NCBI GenBank assembly: GCA_963790585.1
Contig: CAWBOY010000003.1
Coordinates: forward strand, 434,001-498,000
Reading direction: 5' to 3'
Origin: CAWBOY01 sp963790585
GTDB lineage: Bacteria > Planctomycetota > Planctomycetia > Gemmatales > Gemmataceae
DNA: 64,000 bases
Numbering within the stretch: position 1 is the stretch's first letter; every line of letters begins with the position of its first letter. Below the pieces are notes generated by a model. That model was not told the DNA's origin. It made no database searches and saw nothing but the letters and a program-made list of their open reading frames with translations. Positions 7,703-16,935 of this stretch are shown here, piece after piece. Position numbers and translations under genes: made by a program.

Positions 7703-9241
7703 ATGCCAACACGGCGAGGTATTTTTTTGACAGGGTCAACTGGCCTGCTTGGCCAGTACCTTCTGCGTGACCTACTGCTAACAGATAACCAGGTGACCGT
7801 CCTTGTTCGAGATTCACGAAAGGCGCGAGCCGCGGACCGCATTGGCCAAATCATCGCCTTCTGGAGCGATCGGCTCCATCGAAAATTGCCGAGCCCGACA
7901 GTCCTAATTGGTCATCTTGGCGATGTCGGATTGAACATATCGCGGGCCGATCGACGCTGGATAGGACAAAATTGCCGATCTGTGATTCACGCAGCGGCCA
8001 ATCTAACCTTTCACGAAAATTCCGACGGCGAGCCGTGGCGGACCAACGTTAGGGGCACTCAGTATCTCCTCGCGCTTTGTCAAGAAGTCGGTCTAGCCGA
8101 TATTCACCATGTGTCGACGGCATTCATTTGCGGACGACGGACGGGCGCGATCGCTGAAGACGAGCTCGATAAGGACCAGTCGTTCCACAACGCCTACGAA
8201 GAAAGTAAGTTTCAGGCAGAGCAATTAATTCGTCGTTTCCCCGGTGTCAAGGCGACGATCTATCGGCCCGCGATCATCGTCGGCGACACCGATACGGGGT
8301 ACACGAGCACCTTCACCGGGTTGTACCGCTTCCTCGAAGTAGGGGTTCGCCTGGCAGCACTGAATTCAGCAGGCGACAGCAGTTCGTTACCTCTTCGATT
8401 GACCCTCACAGGGGACGAGCCATGGAATCTCGTTCCAGTTGACTGGGTTTCTCGAGCGATCGTCGAGATTACAGGCAAGCCACATTGTCACGGGCGCACG
8501 TTCCACTTAGTTTCCAGGTCCCCTGTGGCAACCCGCCTCATACGCGACATCGGGGCCGAGATTTTGAAAATCGCCGGCGTCGAATTCGCCGGCCCTGATG
8601 GCGTCGAGAATGCCAGCCGGCTGGAGCAAGTATTCCTTGAGGGCATTCAAGAATACTGGCCATATCTTGGTGGGACTCCAGAATTCTCCGATCTGAATAC
8701 TTGGGAGGCGTTGCCAGACCTTCCACCGCCGACGGTTGATCGCCCGTTTCTAGAGCGTTTGATCCGCTTTGCCGCAGTCAATCGGTGGGGTCGCAAACGT
8801 CAGAATACTATTCGGGCACACCGTCACCCGTCCGTCTCCTTGCGCTGCGCGGACTACATTGAGCAGGTTTTCCCCAGGCAAGCTCGCCGTTCGCGATTGG
8901 CAAGGGAAGTGGGGCTTGATCTCGCAGTTTCCATCGACATAGTAGGACCTGAGGGCGGGCAATGGACTTGCACGTGGAGGCAGGGCTTGTTAGTCCAGGT
9001 TAGGCGCGGATTGCAAGAGGAATTGACAGTAACTTACCGAACTGATTCGACGACCTTTCAGGCCGTCATCACCGGCAGGCTCACTCCTCAGGAAGCTTTC
9101 TTCGAGCAACGAATCGCCATAACTGGCGACCTGGAGACCGCACTCAAGCTGGCTGTCCTCTTTGGGCAATTCCTCGCCGAAAATCCAGTCGCGCCACCCC
9201 ATCGAACGGAGATGATGGATGCCATTCCTAGCCGACTCTGA
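7703..9241 (+). CDS. Thioester-reductase-type SDR fused to an SCP2 domain
   Basis: 512 residues. The N-terminal about 370 residues form an extended short-chain dehydrogenase of the male-sterility/thioester-reductase type (NAD_binding_4): a nucleotide-binding 'LTGSTGLLGQYLLRDLL' at residues 8-24, and a 'YEESKFQAE' catalytic Tyr-x-x-x-Lys near residue 170. Such domains reduce acyl thioesters to aldehydes (or alcohols) with NADPH. The last about 120 residues have the pattern of an SCP2 sterol-carrier domain ('TTFQAVITGRLTPQEAFFEQRIAITGD'), which binds lipid-like ligands and might hold or present a hydrophobic substrate. First gene of a tight operon; the next gene overlaps its end by 23 bases. 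No acyl-carrier or adenylation domain is fused. Confidence 0.82.
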   Translation: MPTRRGIFLTGSTGLLGQYLLRDLLLTDNQVTVLVRDSRKARAADRIGQIIAFWSDRLHRKLPSPTVLIGHLGDVGLNISRADRRWIGQNCRSVIHAAANLTFHENSDGEPWRTNVRGTQYLLALCQEVGLADIHHVSTAFICGRRTGAIAEDELDKDQSFHNAYEESKFQAEQLIRRFPGVKATIYRPAIIVGDTDTGYTSTFTGLYRFLEVGVRLAALNSAGDSSSLPLRLTLTGDEPWNLVPVDWVSRAIVEITGKPHCHGRTFHLVSRSPVATRLIRDIGAEILKIAGVEFAGPDGVENASRLEQVFLEGIQEYWPYLGGTPEFSDLNTWEALPDLPPPTVDRPFLERLIRFAAVNRWGRKRQNTIRAHRHPSVSLRCADYIEQVFPRQARRSRLAREVGLDLAVSIDIVGPEGGQWTCTWRQGLLVQVRRGLQEELTVTYRTDSTTFQAVITGRLTPQEAFFEQRIAITGDLETALKLAVLFGQFLAENPVAPPHRTEMMDAIPSRL

Positions 9242-9926
9242 GCAAGCAATCGTTACGGAGCATGTCGAGTTTCTTTCTGGCTCCTATCTCCTTCAAGGGG
9301 AATTGGCTTATCCGGAAATAGGTAGCGCAACCGGGGCCATCGTAATCGCCGGCCCTCATCCGCTTCTCGGCGGCAACATGCGCAACAACGTCGTGCGTTG
9401 TGTGGGCGATGGTTTGGCAAAAAAAGGGATGCTCACGCTCCGTTTCGACTATCGTGGCGTGGGCCGAAGTCAAGGGCCAAAAGTCGATGTTGCTCAGCAT
9501 TTAGCGGAGTTCTGGAAGACATCGCACGCGCCTGCAGAGATGGATTTCTGGCATGATGTCCAGGCCGCTTTCGATTTCCTCCATCAATCTGCTTCCGGCA
9601 TACCGGTGGCACTCGTCGGCTATAGCTTCGGTTGTGTACTACTTCCTTACATCGAACCGCGAAAGGACCTCTCCGCGCTCGTCCTCATCGCCCCCACAGT
9701 GGGCAAACATAATTACGATTCCTATCGCTCCACTTACAACCCACTGCTCGTCGTGGCTTCGGAGGACGATTTCGCCACGGAAATGCCATATCTGGAGGCA
9801 TGGCTAAGTACGCTCTCCATGCCTTGGCATCTCGAAAAGAAGCGGTGTGACAACCACTTTTTCCGAGGTCACGAAGATTGGCTTGTGGAGACTATCTTCC
9901 GATATTTGGATAGACATGGGAAGTAA
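9219..9926 (+). CDS. Alpha/beta hydrolase
   Basis: 235 residues, overlapping the 3' end of the reductase gene, which suggests translational coupling. The nucleophile elbow is 'VGYSFG' (Ser near residue 138), an oxyanion-type 'AGPHPLLGGNM' lies near residue 45, an acid candidate is in 'VVASEDDFA', and the His candidate is in 'NHFFRGHEDWL' near the C-terminus, so the triad looks complete. The family includes serine esterases and thioesterases of biosynthetic operons. Here it could release or transfer an acyl group, playing the role that LuxD-type acyl transferases play next to acyl reductases; that is inference from context. Confidence 0.82.
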   Translation: MPFLADSEQAIVTEHVEFLSGSYLLQGELAYPEIGSATGAIVIAGPHPLLGGNMRNNVVRCVGDGLAKKGMLTLRFDYRGVGRSQGPKVDVAQHLAEFWKTSHAPAEMDFWHDVQAAFDFLHQSASGIPVALVGYSFGCVLLPYIEPRKDLSALVLIAPTVGKHNYDSYRSTYNPLLVVASEDDFATEMPYLEAWLSTLSMPWHLEKKRCDNHFFRGHEDWLVETIFRYLDRHGK

Positions 9927-9932
9927 AGACAT

Positions 9933-11049
9933 ATGAAACTCAAGCACGATAAATCCCCGGAGCGCACACTTGCCTCGGATGACCGACTTCGCGATTTGCT
10001 TCAACTCCATTTTCATCCCGATTTGGGCAGCACTTATTGGCTGCAACGGCAGCACCAGCTTGGTTGGAGTATTCGCGATCGCATACGCACATTCGATGAC
10101 CTCTGGCTGCTCGGCCCTATGCCTTTAGCGGATCTGCGGCACAATCCGGTGCCGCACCTTCATTCCCCGAGCGTTTCACAAGCAGTGGCCGCGATTCGTT
10201 GTCGGTGAGACGGCGGGGACTAGCGGCGAGCCGTGTGCGACGGCGTACCTTGATGATGAATTCCAGGAAGCGTTCATAACACCATTCCTTCGCGTCGCGG
10301 AGGCGACGGGATTCCCTCAGGGTAAACCGTGGCTATGGGTTGGACCAACCGGACCTCACATCATCGGCAAGGTAGTTCGCGAGTTAGCACGGCAAACAGG
10401 CAGCATGGATCCATTCAGCGTCGATTTCGATCCCCGCTGGGCAAAGCGATTGGTCGAGGGATCCACTGGCTGGCAGCGTTATCTCGAACACGTAACCAAT
10501 CAAGCGCTAGAAGTGATGCGTCGCGAAGAAATCGAAGTACTCTTCATCACGCCTCCAGCGCTATATGCGCTGGCCGAGCGCCTAAATGATCATCAGCGCG
10601 AGGCCATTCGCGGCGTTCATTATGGTGGTATGAGCCTGACACCCGAATCGGTAAACGATTTCCGAGTCGCTTTTCCGCGAGCGGTTCACCTCGCGGGCTA
10701 TGGCAACACTCTATTCGGTGTGGTAATGGAGGTTGCTGACACTCATCGCCTCGCCATGGACTATTACCCGCTCAATGATCGCGTTCAGTTTCATGTTGTG
10801 GACTGGCCGGATGATGGCACTGCTGTCCAACAATGGCCACCGCGCCTTCTCGAACGAGGTCAAAGTGGCCGCGTCCTGTTTCATCGCCTTGACGAAAGTT
10901 GCCTGCTTATTGGAGTTTTGGAACGCGACCAGGCAGAGCGAATACCAGCGAGTCTAGAAGCTAGCGTGCTTGGCGGATCGGCAGATGGATTGCGGAACCC
11001 GCAAACGCCATCCACGCTAGCGGGACGTTTCCAAATGGGATTGTACTAA
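9933..11049 (+). CDS. Acyl-adenylating ligase (phenylacetate-CoA ligase/LuxE-like), frameshifted
   Basis: Starts 6 bases after the hydrolase. The first about 75 residues ('YWLQRQHQLGWSIRDRIRTFDDLWLLGPMPL') look like the N-terminus of a phenylacetate-CoA-ligase-type enzyme; the product then continues in another frame from about 10150-10165, where 'PRAFHKQWPRFVVGETAGTSGEP' contains the phosphate-binding 'TAGTSGEP' loop. The second part runs unbroken to 11049 and includes 'FITPPALYALAERL' and 'GVHYGGMSLTPE'. The span is one base longer than a multiple of three, matching a single inserted base. About 371 residues in all, shorter than CoA ligases and closer in size to LuxE acyl-protein synthetases. 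It would activate a carboxylic acid as acyl adenylate. Whether the shift is real or an assembly error is open. Confidence 0.7.
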
Positions 11050-11063
11050 TCAAGGAGGATTTT

Positions 11064-11945
11064 ATGGCAAACATAAAGCGACTCAGCATCGCTTATACGC
11101 CCGACAGCGACGATGCCTTTTATTACGACGCTCTAGAGACGGGACGTATCAAGTTACAGGGCTACCGGCCCATCTTCAGCCGCGATCCGATGAGCGTGCT
11201 AAACCGCGCTGCCTTGCACGGCGAATACGACGTCACGGCCATATCCTCGGTGCTCTACCCGCAAATCGCCCACCAATATGCGATTCTCAGTGTGGGCACA
11301 AGTGTCGGACGGGGATACGGTCCGGTTCTGGTTAGCAAAACGGAACGAACGCTCGAAAGCCTGCGCGGCTGTCGCGTTGGCGTCCCCGGAATTCCCACTA
11401 CAGGTTGGTTCCTCTTGCGCTGCTTCTGTCCCGAGGCACTGCTGGTTGAAATGGCCTTTGATCAAATAGCGGACGCTGTAAATTCAGGACATATCGAAGC
11501 CGGCGTGATGATCCATGAGGAGCTACTTTACTACCCAAAACTCGGCCTGCGGCGCGTGATCGATCTCGGCGCTGAGTGGTGTCAACGCAACGGGTTGCCA
11601 TTGCCAGTAGGCTTGAACGTCATCCGCCGTGACTTGGGCGGGATGGCAATGCAGCAAATATGTATTGCGATCCGTCGCAGTCTGGAATACGCCCTGGAAC
11701 ACCTCGACGACGTGCTCTTACGAGTGAGTCGAATGGGGCGAGGAGCTGCCGGGCAGTGTACAAAACAATTTGTATCGATGTTCGCCAACGGCGATTCGGT
11801 GCTAATGCCTTCTGATGTTCGTATAGCCTTACACGTACTATTCTGCCAGGTCGCGGATCTAGGGCTAAGTTTAACAGTGCCGCCAATCGATATCATCGAA
11901 GGGTCGGCACCAAATTCCATGCCGCAACAATCGAGAATCGCTTGA
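11064..11945 (+). CDS. MqnD/MqnA-family (substrate-binding fold) protein
   Basis: 293 residues with a textbook AAGGAGG ribosome-binding site at 11052-11058. The opening 'SIAYTPDSDDAFYYDAL' and the later 'AGVMIHEELLYYPKLGL' are hallmarks of MqnD (1,4-dihydroxy-6-naphthoate synthase), a lyase with a periplasmic-binding-protein fold that acts late in the futalosine menaquinone pathway. There is no signal peptide, so it is cytosolic. MqnE is present in this window 27 kb away, so it could be the housekeeping MqnD; its placement inside a reductase/ligase/aminotransferase operon instead suggests a paralogue with another substrate. The sequence alone does not separate these options. Confidence 0.75.
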   Translation: MANIKRLSIAYTPDSDDAFYYDALETGRIKLQGYRPIFSRDPMSVLNRAALHGEYDVTAISSVLYPQIAHQYAILSVGTSVGRGYGPVLVSKTERTLESLRGCRVGVPGIPTTGWFLLRCFCPEALLVEMAFDQIADAVNSGHIEAGVMIHEELLYYPKLGLRRVIDLGAEWCQRNGLPLPVGLNVIRRDLGGMAMQQICIAIRRSLEYALEHLDDVLLRVSRMGRGAAGQCTKQFVSMFANGDSVLMPSDVRIALHVLFCQVADLGLSLTVPPIDIIEGSAPNSMPQQSRIA

Positions 11946-11963
11946 GGAAGGAAGGCGGCCATC

Positions 11964-13195
11964 ATGGATCTCACACAACAGCTATTGGCGACGAAAAAGG
12001 AATATCTCGTTCCGTGTGTCTACCACTTTTATCAGCGACCACCCGTGCTTGTGCGCGGCGAGGGCGCTTATCTCTTCGATTCGGATGGCCGTCTTTACCT
12101 CGACTGCTTCAGCGGTGTCACTGTAATGAGCGCTGGGCATTCAAACCCGGAAATCATTGAAGCCGCCATCGATCAGCTACGTCGCCTTCAACATACTACG
12201 ACAATTTACCTCACTGAGCCGATGCTCGAATTAGCGCGCGTCGTCGCGGAGTTAGCGCCCGGTAATCTCCGACGTAGTTTTTTCTGTGCCAGCGGTAGCG
12301 AGGCCAACGAAGGGGCCTTACTTCTTGCAACCTTGGCCACTGGGCGACAAGATTGCGTCTATCTAAAAGACGGCTTGCACGGTCGCACCAAGTGGGCCAT
12401 GAGCGTGACGGGTCTAGATATGTGGCGAACCGACGCGAATCCACTGATAACAGCGCATGGTGTCCCGGGGCCTCGTCACTCAGATAGCCTATCGAGCCTT
12501 GAAAACGTGCTAAAACGGGCCACAATTGCCGCCGTAATTGCCGAGCCGATCCAGGGCAACGGCGGCATCATCGTTCCTCCGGAAGACTATTGGCCGAGGC
12601 TTCGGCAGTTGTGCTCGAAGTATGGCACTCTGTTAATAGCCGACGAAATACAGACGGCTTGGAATCGAACGGGTCGATGGTTTGCCATGGAACATTGGGA
12701 CGTGGTCCCGGATATCGTGACCGTGGCAAAAGCATGGGCAATGGTTTCCCAATTGCCGCCTACATTACCACGGACGAGATCGCTGCCCATTACACCAGAC
12801 CGGGCGCTGCGACATTTGGAGGCAATCTGGTTTCCTGTCGCGCCGCTATCGCCACTTTGGCTTTTCATAAGAAAAATCGGTTAGGTGAACGAAGCATTGC
12901 GCTCGGAAATCGACTGTGCAATCAGTTAGTTGAGCTGCAAAAGCGACGGCCCGAGATCGCCGAAATTCGCGGACTCGGTTTGATGATCGGCATTGAATTG
13001 CGCGACAGCTCCAAGGAATCCGCAGCCGTGTTGACGGACCGGATACTCGAGAGCATGAAGGATGCAGGATTCCTGATTGGTAAAACGGGATCGGGTCGAA
13101 ACGTGCTGACCTTGATGCCCCCTCTCATAGTCACGGGCGACGCGCTCGACGCCGTCGTTGATGCTCTCGATGAGGCTATTCAGGCTGCAACGTAA
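11964..13195 (+). CDS. Class III PLP aminotransferase, frameshifted
   Basis: Begins 18 bases after the MqnD-like gene with a GGAAGG ribosome-binding site. The N-terminal part has 'LYLDCFSGVTVMSAGHSNPEI', the PLP-phosphate region 'CASGSEANEGALLLA', and 'LLIADEIQTAWNRTG' with the PLP-pyridine Asp. The frame then breaks at about 12734: 'VTVAKA' must join 'MGNGFPIAAYITTDE', which is in the next frame, and inserting one A before the TGGGCAATGG restores 'TVAKAMGNGFP', the motif with the Schiff-base Lys. The rest to 13195 is a normal C-terminal domain. About 410 residues, close to AGXT2/omega-transaminase types that move an amino group to aldehydes or ketoacids. In context it could aminate the aldehyde made by the reductase. 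Confidence 0.85.
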
Positions 13196-13353
13196 GCCAA
13201 ATCAGTCGCAATGTGATTGTTAATTTACAATACGATACCGCCTTTGCTCTTGCGGATTCATGCGAAAAAGTTATGAAACCCGACCTCCGGCGATGACTGG
13301 TGCGAGCGTCTGGCAAAAATTCGCTCCCTGGCTTGAAAAAAGGAAGGGATGCC

Positions 13354-14352
13354 ATGAATTGCATGCGATTCGCGCTCGTCCCGCTGTGTGCGATAGCGCT
13401 CAGCGGTTGTGGCACAATTCCTTTCGTCGCACCTCAAGACCCAATTCCCCCGTGCATCGCTCGCGCTGCAACTCCCCATGTGGAGTCGAGCACCGAAATT
13501 GCCGTTACAGCATGTTCATCACCAATTTCTCAAGAATTAGTGTCCCCTCCGTCCGGTCCGGAATCGCTCAAAGGTCCGGAGATCGAAGTCAATAAGCCGG
13601 GCCCGGATGTTTGGGGGGTTGTGGGTCTACGGGGCTACGTCTATGGCGACCAGGTGGCACCGAATGGACTCGAGTTCCACCCTCTCTTTTCCCTCGATCT
13701 CGATTTCAACCTCTGGATCTCGCGCGAGGCTCGCGTCTATGCGTTCATGGATAGCCGCTTTTGGGGCCAGAAAGCAGCGCCTGGAGTTACCAATGCTTCT
13801 CAGGGAGTCTTCGATTTCAGTAAACGCGAACTGGATCTAAACCTCGGCGTTGCCTGGAATTATTATGGCTCTCTTGAGGCTCGGGCTTTCGTCTATTCCG
13901 CTAACAATCTCAACCGTGGAGATTCAACCGCCCATCCAAGTGGCTACAACGATGGCATGGGACTTGAAAACCGCTGGTATATTGAGGGAACCTATCATGA
14001 TCTGGGAAAGCCTGACTTTGACGTTACGCGAGCGTCTTTCCTAAGCTGCGGCTACTATCCGACAAAGGACATGGTCGATGCCGCCGGAACGATCTTCAAG
14101 CCCGGTCCGTTCGCGAGAGCCTACATGATCTGGGAGCTCGAAGGCGAGAAGTTGTACCTCTTCGCGGATGCTCAATTCTTGGCCACTCGTTCGTTCACGC
14201 CAAAACAGCTTTATCTAGACGCGGGAATTGCAGCCCGGCCTTTCCTAAGTGCTCCGCATCTTGAATTCCGTGTGGGTAGCGAGAACCGTTCTGACCTGGA
14301 ACTAAGCGAGCTGGAGACAAGCCTTTATTTGGCAGTACGTTACATCTTCTGA
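13354..14352 (+). CDS. Lipoprotein with beta-barrel-like body
   Basis: About 332 residues from the ATG at 13354, chosen because AGGAAGGG stands directly upstream and the product then begins with a clean lipoprotein signal ('IALSGC' lipobox). After a proline-rich linker of about 80 residues, the remainder has alternating aromatic strands ('NLWISREARVYAFMDSRFWG', 'LNLGVAWNYYGSLEARAFVYS') and ends in 'LYLAVRYIF', a terminal aromatic typical of outer-membrane strands. I would expect an outer-membrane-associated protein. No named family recognised. It follows the biosynthetic operon after 158 bp and may be co-transcribed with it. Confidence 0.65.
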   Translation: MNCMRFALVPLCAIALSGCGTIPFVAPQDPIPPCIARAATPHVESSTEIAVTACSSPISQELVSPPSGPESLKGPEIEVNKPGPDVWGVVGLRGYVYGDQVAPNGLEFHPLFSLDLDFNLWISREARVYAFMDSRFWGQKAAPGVTNASQGVFDFSKRELDLNLGVAWNYYGSLEARAFVYSANNLNRGDSTAHPSGYNDGMGLENRWYIEGTYHDLGKPDFDVTRASFLSCGYYPTKDMVDAAGTIFKPGPFARAYMIWELEGEKLYLFADAQFLATRSFTPKQLYLDAGIAARPFLSAPHLEFRVGSENRSDLELSELETSLYLAVRYIF

Positions 14353-14496
14353 TATGGCGCGTCAAGATTTACTGCCTTGACGCCGAAGCCAACGGAAAGT
14401 AGTACGGCTAACCCATTTAAGTCAACGTTTCTTGGCCAGCAGATTCGCTCGAATGCCGAGGGACCGGCCTTGTCCAGTTCCTTACGGAGGATTGTC

Positions 14497-15609
14497 ATGC
14501 GAATTGCAGGAGCTTTTTTGAGACTTGGCGGCCTTTTGCTGTTTTCTGTTCTCGCGCTGTGTGGCTGTCAGCTGATTAAGCGAACGCTCGACGATAGCCT
14601 GGCCCATTGGACAATGCTTGGACAGGAGGCGATGGAAGACCCTATCCAGGCCTTGGGCGGTGACGGGATTGTATTCTCTCCCAACGAGAACAATAAGCCG
14701 CTCAGTAGAACGCAATTAGTTACCGCGGATCCAGAGACGCTGGTTGCATATTACTCGCCGATCTTCGTTCAGCAACGCGTGAATACTCAGGCTCAGAAAT
14801 ATCCTTACCCGCCCGAATACGACATGATCGGACAGGCGCATCTGCGTCACGAGGGCAACGAACTCAAATCCTATGTCGCCGGTTCGCCGATCGTTTATGC
14901 TATCTGTAAGAAGCTTCCCATTGAAGGCAAAGAGCATATTCAGCTTACCTATACCGCCTGGTATCCCGCGCATCCGCGGATGAAAGCCATCGATTTGGAA
15001 CAGGCCGATATCGATAGTTGCGTGTTGCGCGTCACACTCGACACCGATAACTCTCCACTTTTTTACGAAACAATCGCGGCATGTGGGTGCTTCCATAAGG
15101 TGTTCGTCGAACGCTGGGTGGAGGAAGCCGCTGAGAAAACCTATGGGCCTCCTGAAATGAGGAAGAAGTTCAGTGTCGAGAAAGCGGTCAAGGATGGCAT
15201 TGACTGGGAAGTGGCAGGTGTCGTCGACGAACCGCGCGAGCAACCGCGTCGCCCGGTCGTTTTTCTGAAGGCTGGAGAGCATAAAGTTCTAGGTGTAGGC
15301 AGCGCTGCTCGACTCCGAGTCCCGCCGACAGCGGAAAGCCATCCTTACGAGATGACTTCTTATACAAATCTGTACGTGATCAAGGTCGACGATACCGACG
15401 AAGAGGCTCCTTTCTTCGACATGAAAAAAGGAGGCAAAGTACGAGGCGCCGAGCGCAAAAAAGAGAAGTTCTTTCTCTCTTTGATTGGTGTCGATTCCGC
15501 TGGCCAACCTCGGGCAGATGACCAAATCAAAATGCACTTCGATGTTAGCACCTGGGGCGATCCGACGATCTACACCAAGTATTTACGCTTGCCTCCTGGA
15601 ACTCTTTAA
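14497..15609 (+). CDS. Lipoprotein, function unknown
   Basis: 370 residues from the ATG at 14497, which has GGAGG at 14486-14490; the open frame starts 40 codons earlier but without signal-peptide character. The signal peptide ends in lipobox 'LALCGC'. The mature part is soluble, rich in charged residues, with 'VAYYSPIFVQQRV' and 'IQLTYTAWYPAHPRMKAIDLE'; no domain recognised, though similar lipoproteins are common in planctomycetes. It lies 144 bp after another lipoprotein gene on the same strand. An inverted repeat 55 bases after its stop may end transcription. Confidence 0.65.
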   Translation: MRIAGAFLRLGGLLLFSVLALCGCQLIKRTLDDSLAHWTMLGQEAMEDPIQALGGDGIVFSPNENNKPLSRTQLVTADPETLVAYYSPIFVQQRVNTQAQKYPYPPEYDMIGQAHLRHEGNELKSYVAGSPIVYAICKKLPIEGKEHIQLTYTAWYPAHPRMKAIDLEQADIDSCVLRVTLDTDNSPLFYETIAACGCFHKVFVERWVEEAAEKTYGPPEMRKKFSVEKAVKDGIDWEVAGVVDEPREQPRRPVVFLKAGEHKVLGVGSAARLRVPPTAESHPYEMTSYTNLYVIKVDDTDEEAPFFDMKKGGKVRGAERKKEKFFLSLIGVDSAGQPRADDQIKMHFDVSTWGDPTIYTKYLRLPPGTL

Positions 15610-15664
15610 CGTATCGAGCATTCTCAACGAACGATTTGACCATCGTGTCCGCCTTCGTTGGGGG

Positions 15665-15762
15665 CCGTCGCGCCAAAATCGTGTTGGTGTTGGCGCGACG
15701 GTCCGTCGATCTAACACCTTGATTTGCCATAGGTTACAATGAGGCTGAGACCGTCGCGCCAA
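15665..15762. repeat. Inverted repeat with a third arm
   Basis: CCGTCGCGCCAA at 15665-15676 is the exact reverse complement of 15690-15701, a 12-bp stem with a 13-base loop, and the same 12 bases recur at 15751-15762. The first pair could act as a terminator for the upstream lipoprotein gene; the third arm suggests a degraded palindromic element. Confidence 0.6.
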
Positions 15763-15844
15763 AGAATCACGTCGGCACCCCTCCCCATCAGGATGCAGAA
15801 TCAATTGCCCCTGACCATTTGACAAGTTCGACGGAGGCACGCGT

Positions 15845-16645
15845 ATGATCAACATCCAACTCGCGCAGCTGGGAAGACGGTCGGCCGCAAACGCTTTTTC
15901 CGTCTGCGTCATCCTCTTCGGGCCTCTCTTTTCGGGGCAGTATGGTCTGGCCCAATCCACCTCCGACAATCCATCGTCGACCATGGATCAGGCAATCGCT
16001 CTGCTCGACGAAGCGCGCCTGCATTTCAAGAACGTCAAAGACTGCGAATTTCGCATGATTGGTCGAGAACGTGTGAACGGTAAGCTGTTGCCAGAAACCG
16101 TGATGAACATAACCGTTCGCCGTGATCCTTTCAGTGTTCACCTGCGCTGTGAAGCCCCTGGCTCGGACAAGGGATTGGAAGCTTGCTATGTTTTTGGTCG
16201 CAACCAGGGAATGATGCGTGTGCGTCCTGCCGGCATGTTGGGCATGTTTGGTTTTTGGTCCGTGGAAACACATGACCCACGCGCCTTTGAGAAAAACCGT
16301 CATTGCATTACTGAAGCGGGGCTCGGCAATTTGCTCGAATGCACCGCGAGATTCTGGGAAATGGAACGGCGCTTGAACAAGACTCTCGTTCGCATCTCGG
16401 ACGATGAGATTGATGGCCGTGCCTGCACACGAATAGAAACCGTCCATCCCGATCGCTCAGCCGGTTCATTTTACGGCTATCGATGCGTGTTATGGCTGGA
16501 TAAGAGGACTCACTTGCCGGTCGGAGATGAGGCTTATGATTGGCCACACAGAGGCGGTCCGGAGGGCGGCGATCTCCTGGAATCACATCGCTATCTCAAT
16601 ATCCGCTGCAATAGTGGACTTCAGGATAATGCTTTCGCTCATTGA
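15845..16645 (+). CDS. DUF1571 family secreted protein
   Basis: 266 residues with an N-terminal signal peptide ending near 'QYGLAQ'. The mature part matches DUF1571, a planctomycete-enriched family with a LolA/LppX-like half-barrel: 'LLDEARLHFKNVKDCEFRMIGRERVNGKLLP', 'VHLRCEAPGSDKGLEACYV', and 'YRCVLWLDKRTHLPVGDEAYDW'. The fold suggests periplasmic handling of a lipid or lipoprotein, but no function is established. It stands alone, with 235 bp upstream containing repeat arms. Confidence 0.8.
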   Translation: MINIQLAQLGRRSAANAFSVCVILFGPLFSGQYGLAQSTSDNPSSTMDQAIALLDEARLHFKNVKDCEFRMIGRERVNGKLLPETVMNITVRRDPFSVHLRCEAPGSDKGLEACYVFGRNQGMMRVRPAGMLGMFGFWSVETHDPRAFEKNRHCITEAGLGNLLECTARFWEMERRLNKTLVRISDDEIDGRACTRIETVHPDRSAGSFYGYRCVLWLDKRTHLPVGDEAYDWPHRGGPEGGDLLESHRYLNIRCNSGLQDNAFAH

Positions 16646-16935
16646 CGCAGTTTTTTCGCTCGCGGCTGGCAAAGCGTCACGCCAACACGAGAATCCTCGT
16701 AGCCCCAAGCGGCTTCGGTGGGGGAAAGTTTGGAAAGGCGTCGTGCCAACCGCCGGGCCCGGCAAGTGGGCCGAGTACCACTACGGGAGCACCGCGCGGT
16801 TTCACTGGGCCGAAGTTTCTCAATAGCTGACGGCCCTCTCTGTAAAGTCCCGTTTTCGTGGCTTGCGATTGACTTCTGTTTGCCATACTTTCACTAGAAC
16901 GTTTGCATTTACGTTGGAATTCCAGGATCTACATC

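Noticed and set aside
16646..16935. Possible short gene between the DUF1571 and M61 genes
   Set aside because: Frames on both strands are short, repetitive in Pro/Gly/Arg, and lack ribosome-binding sites.
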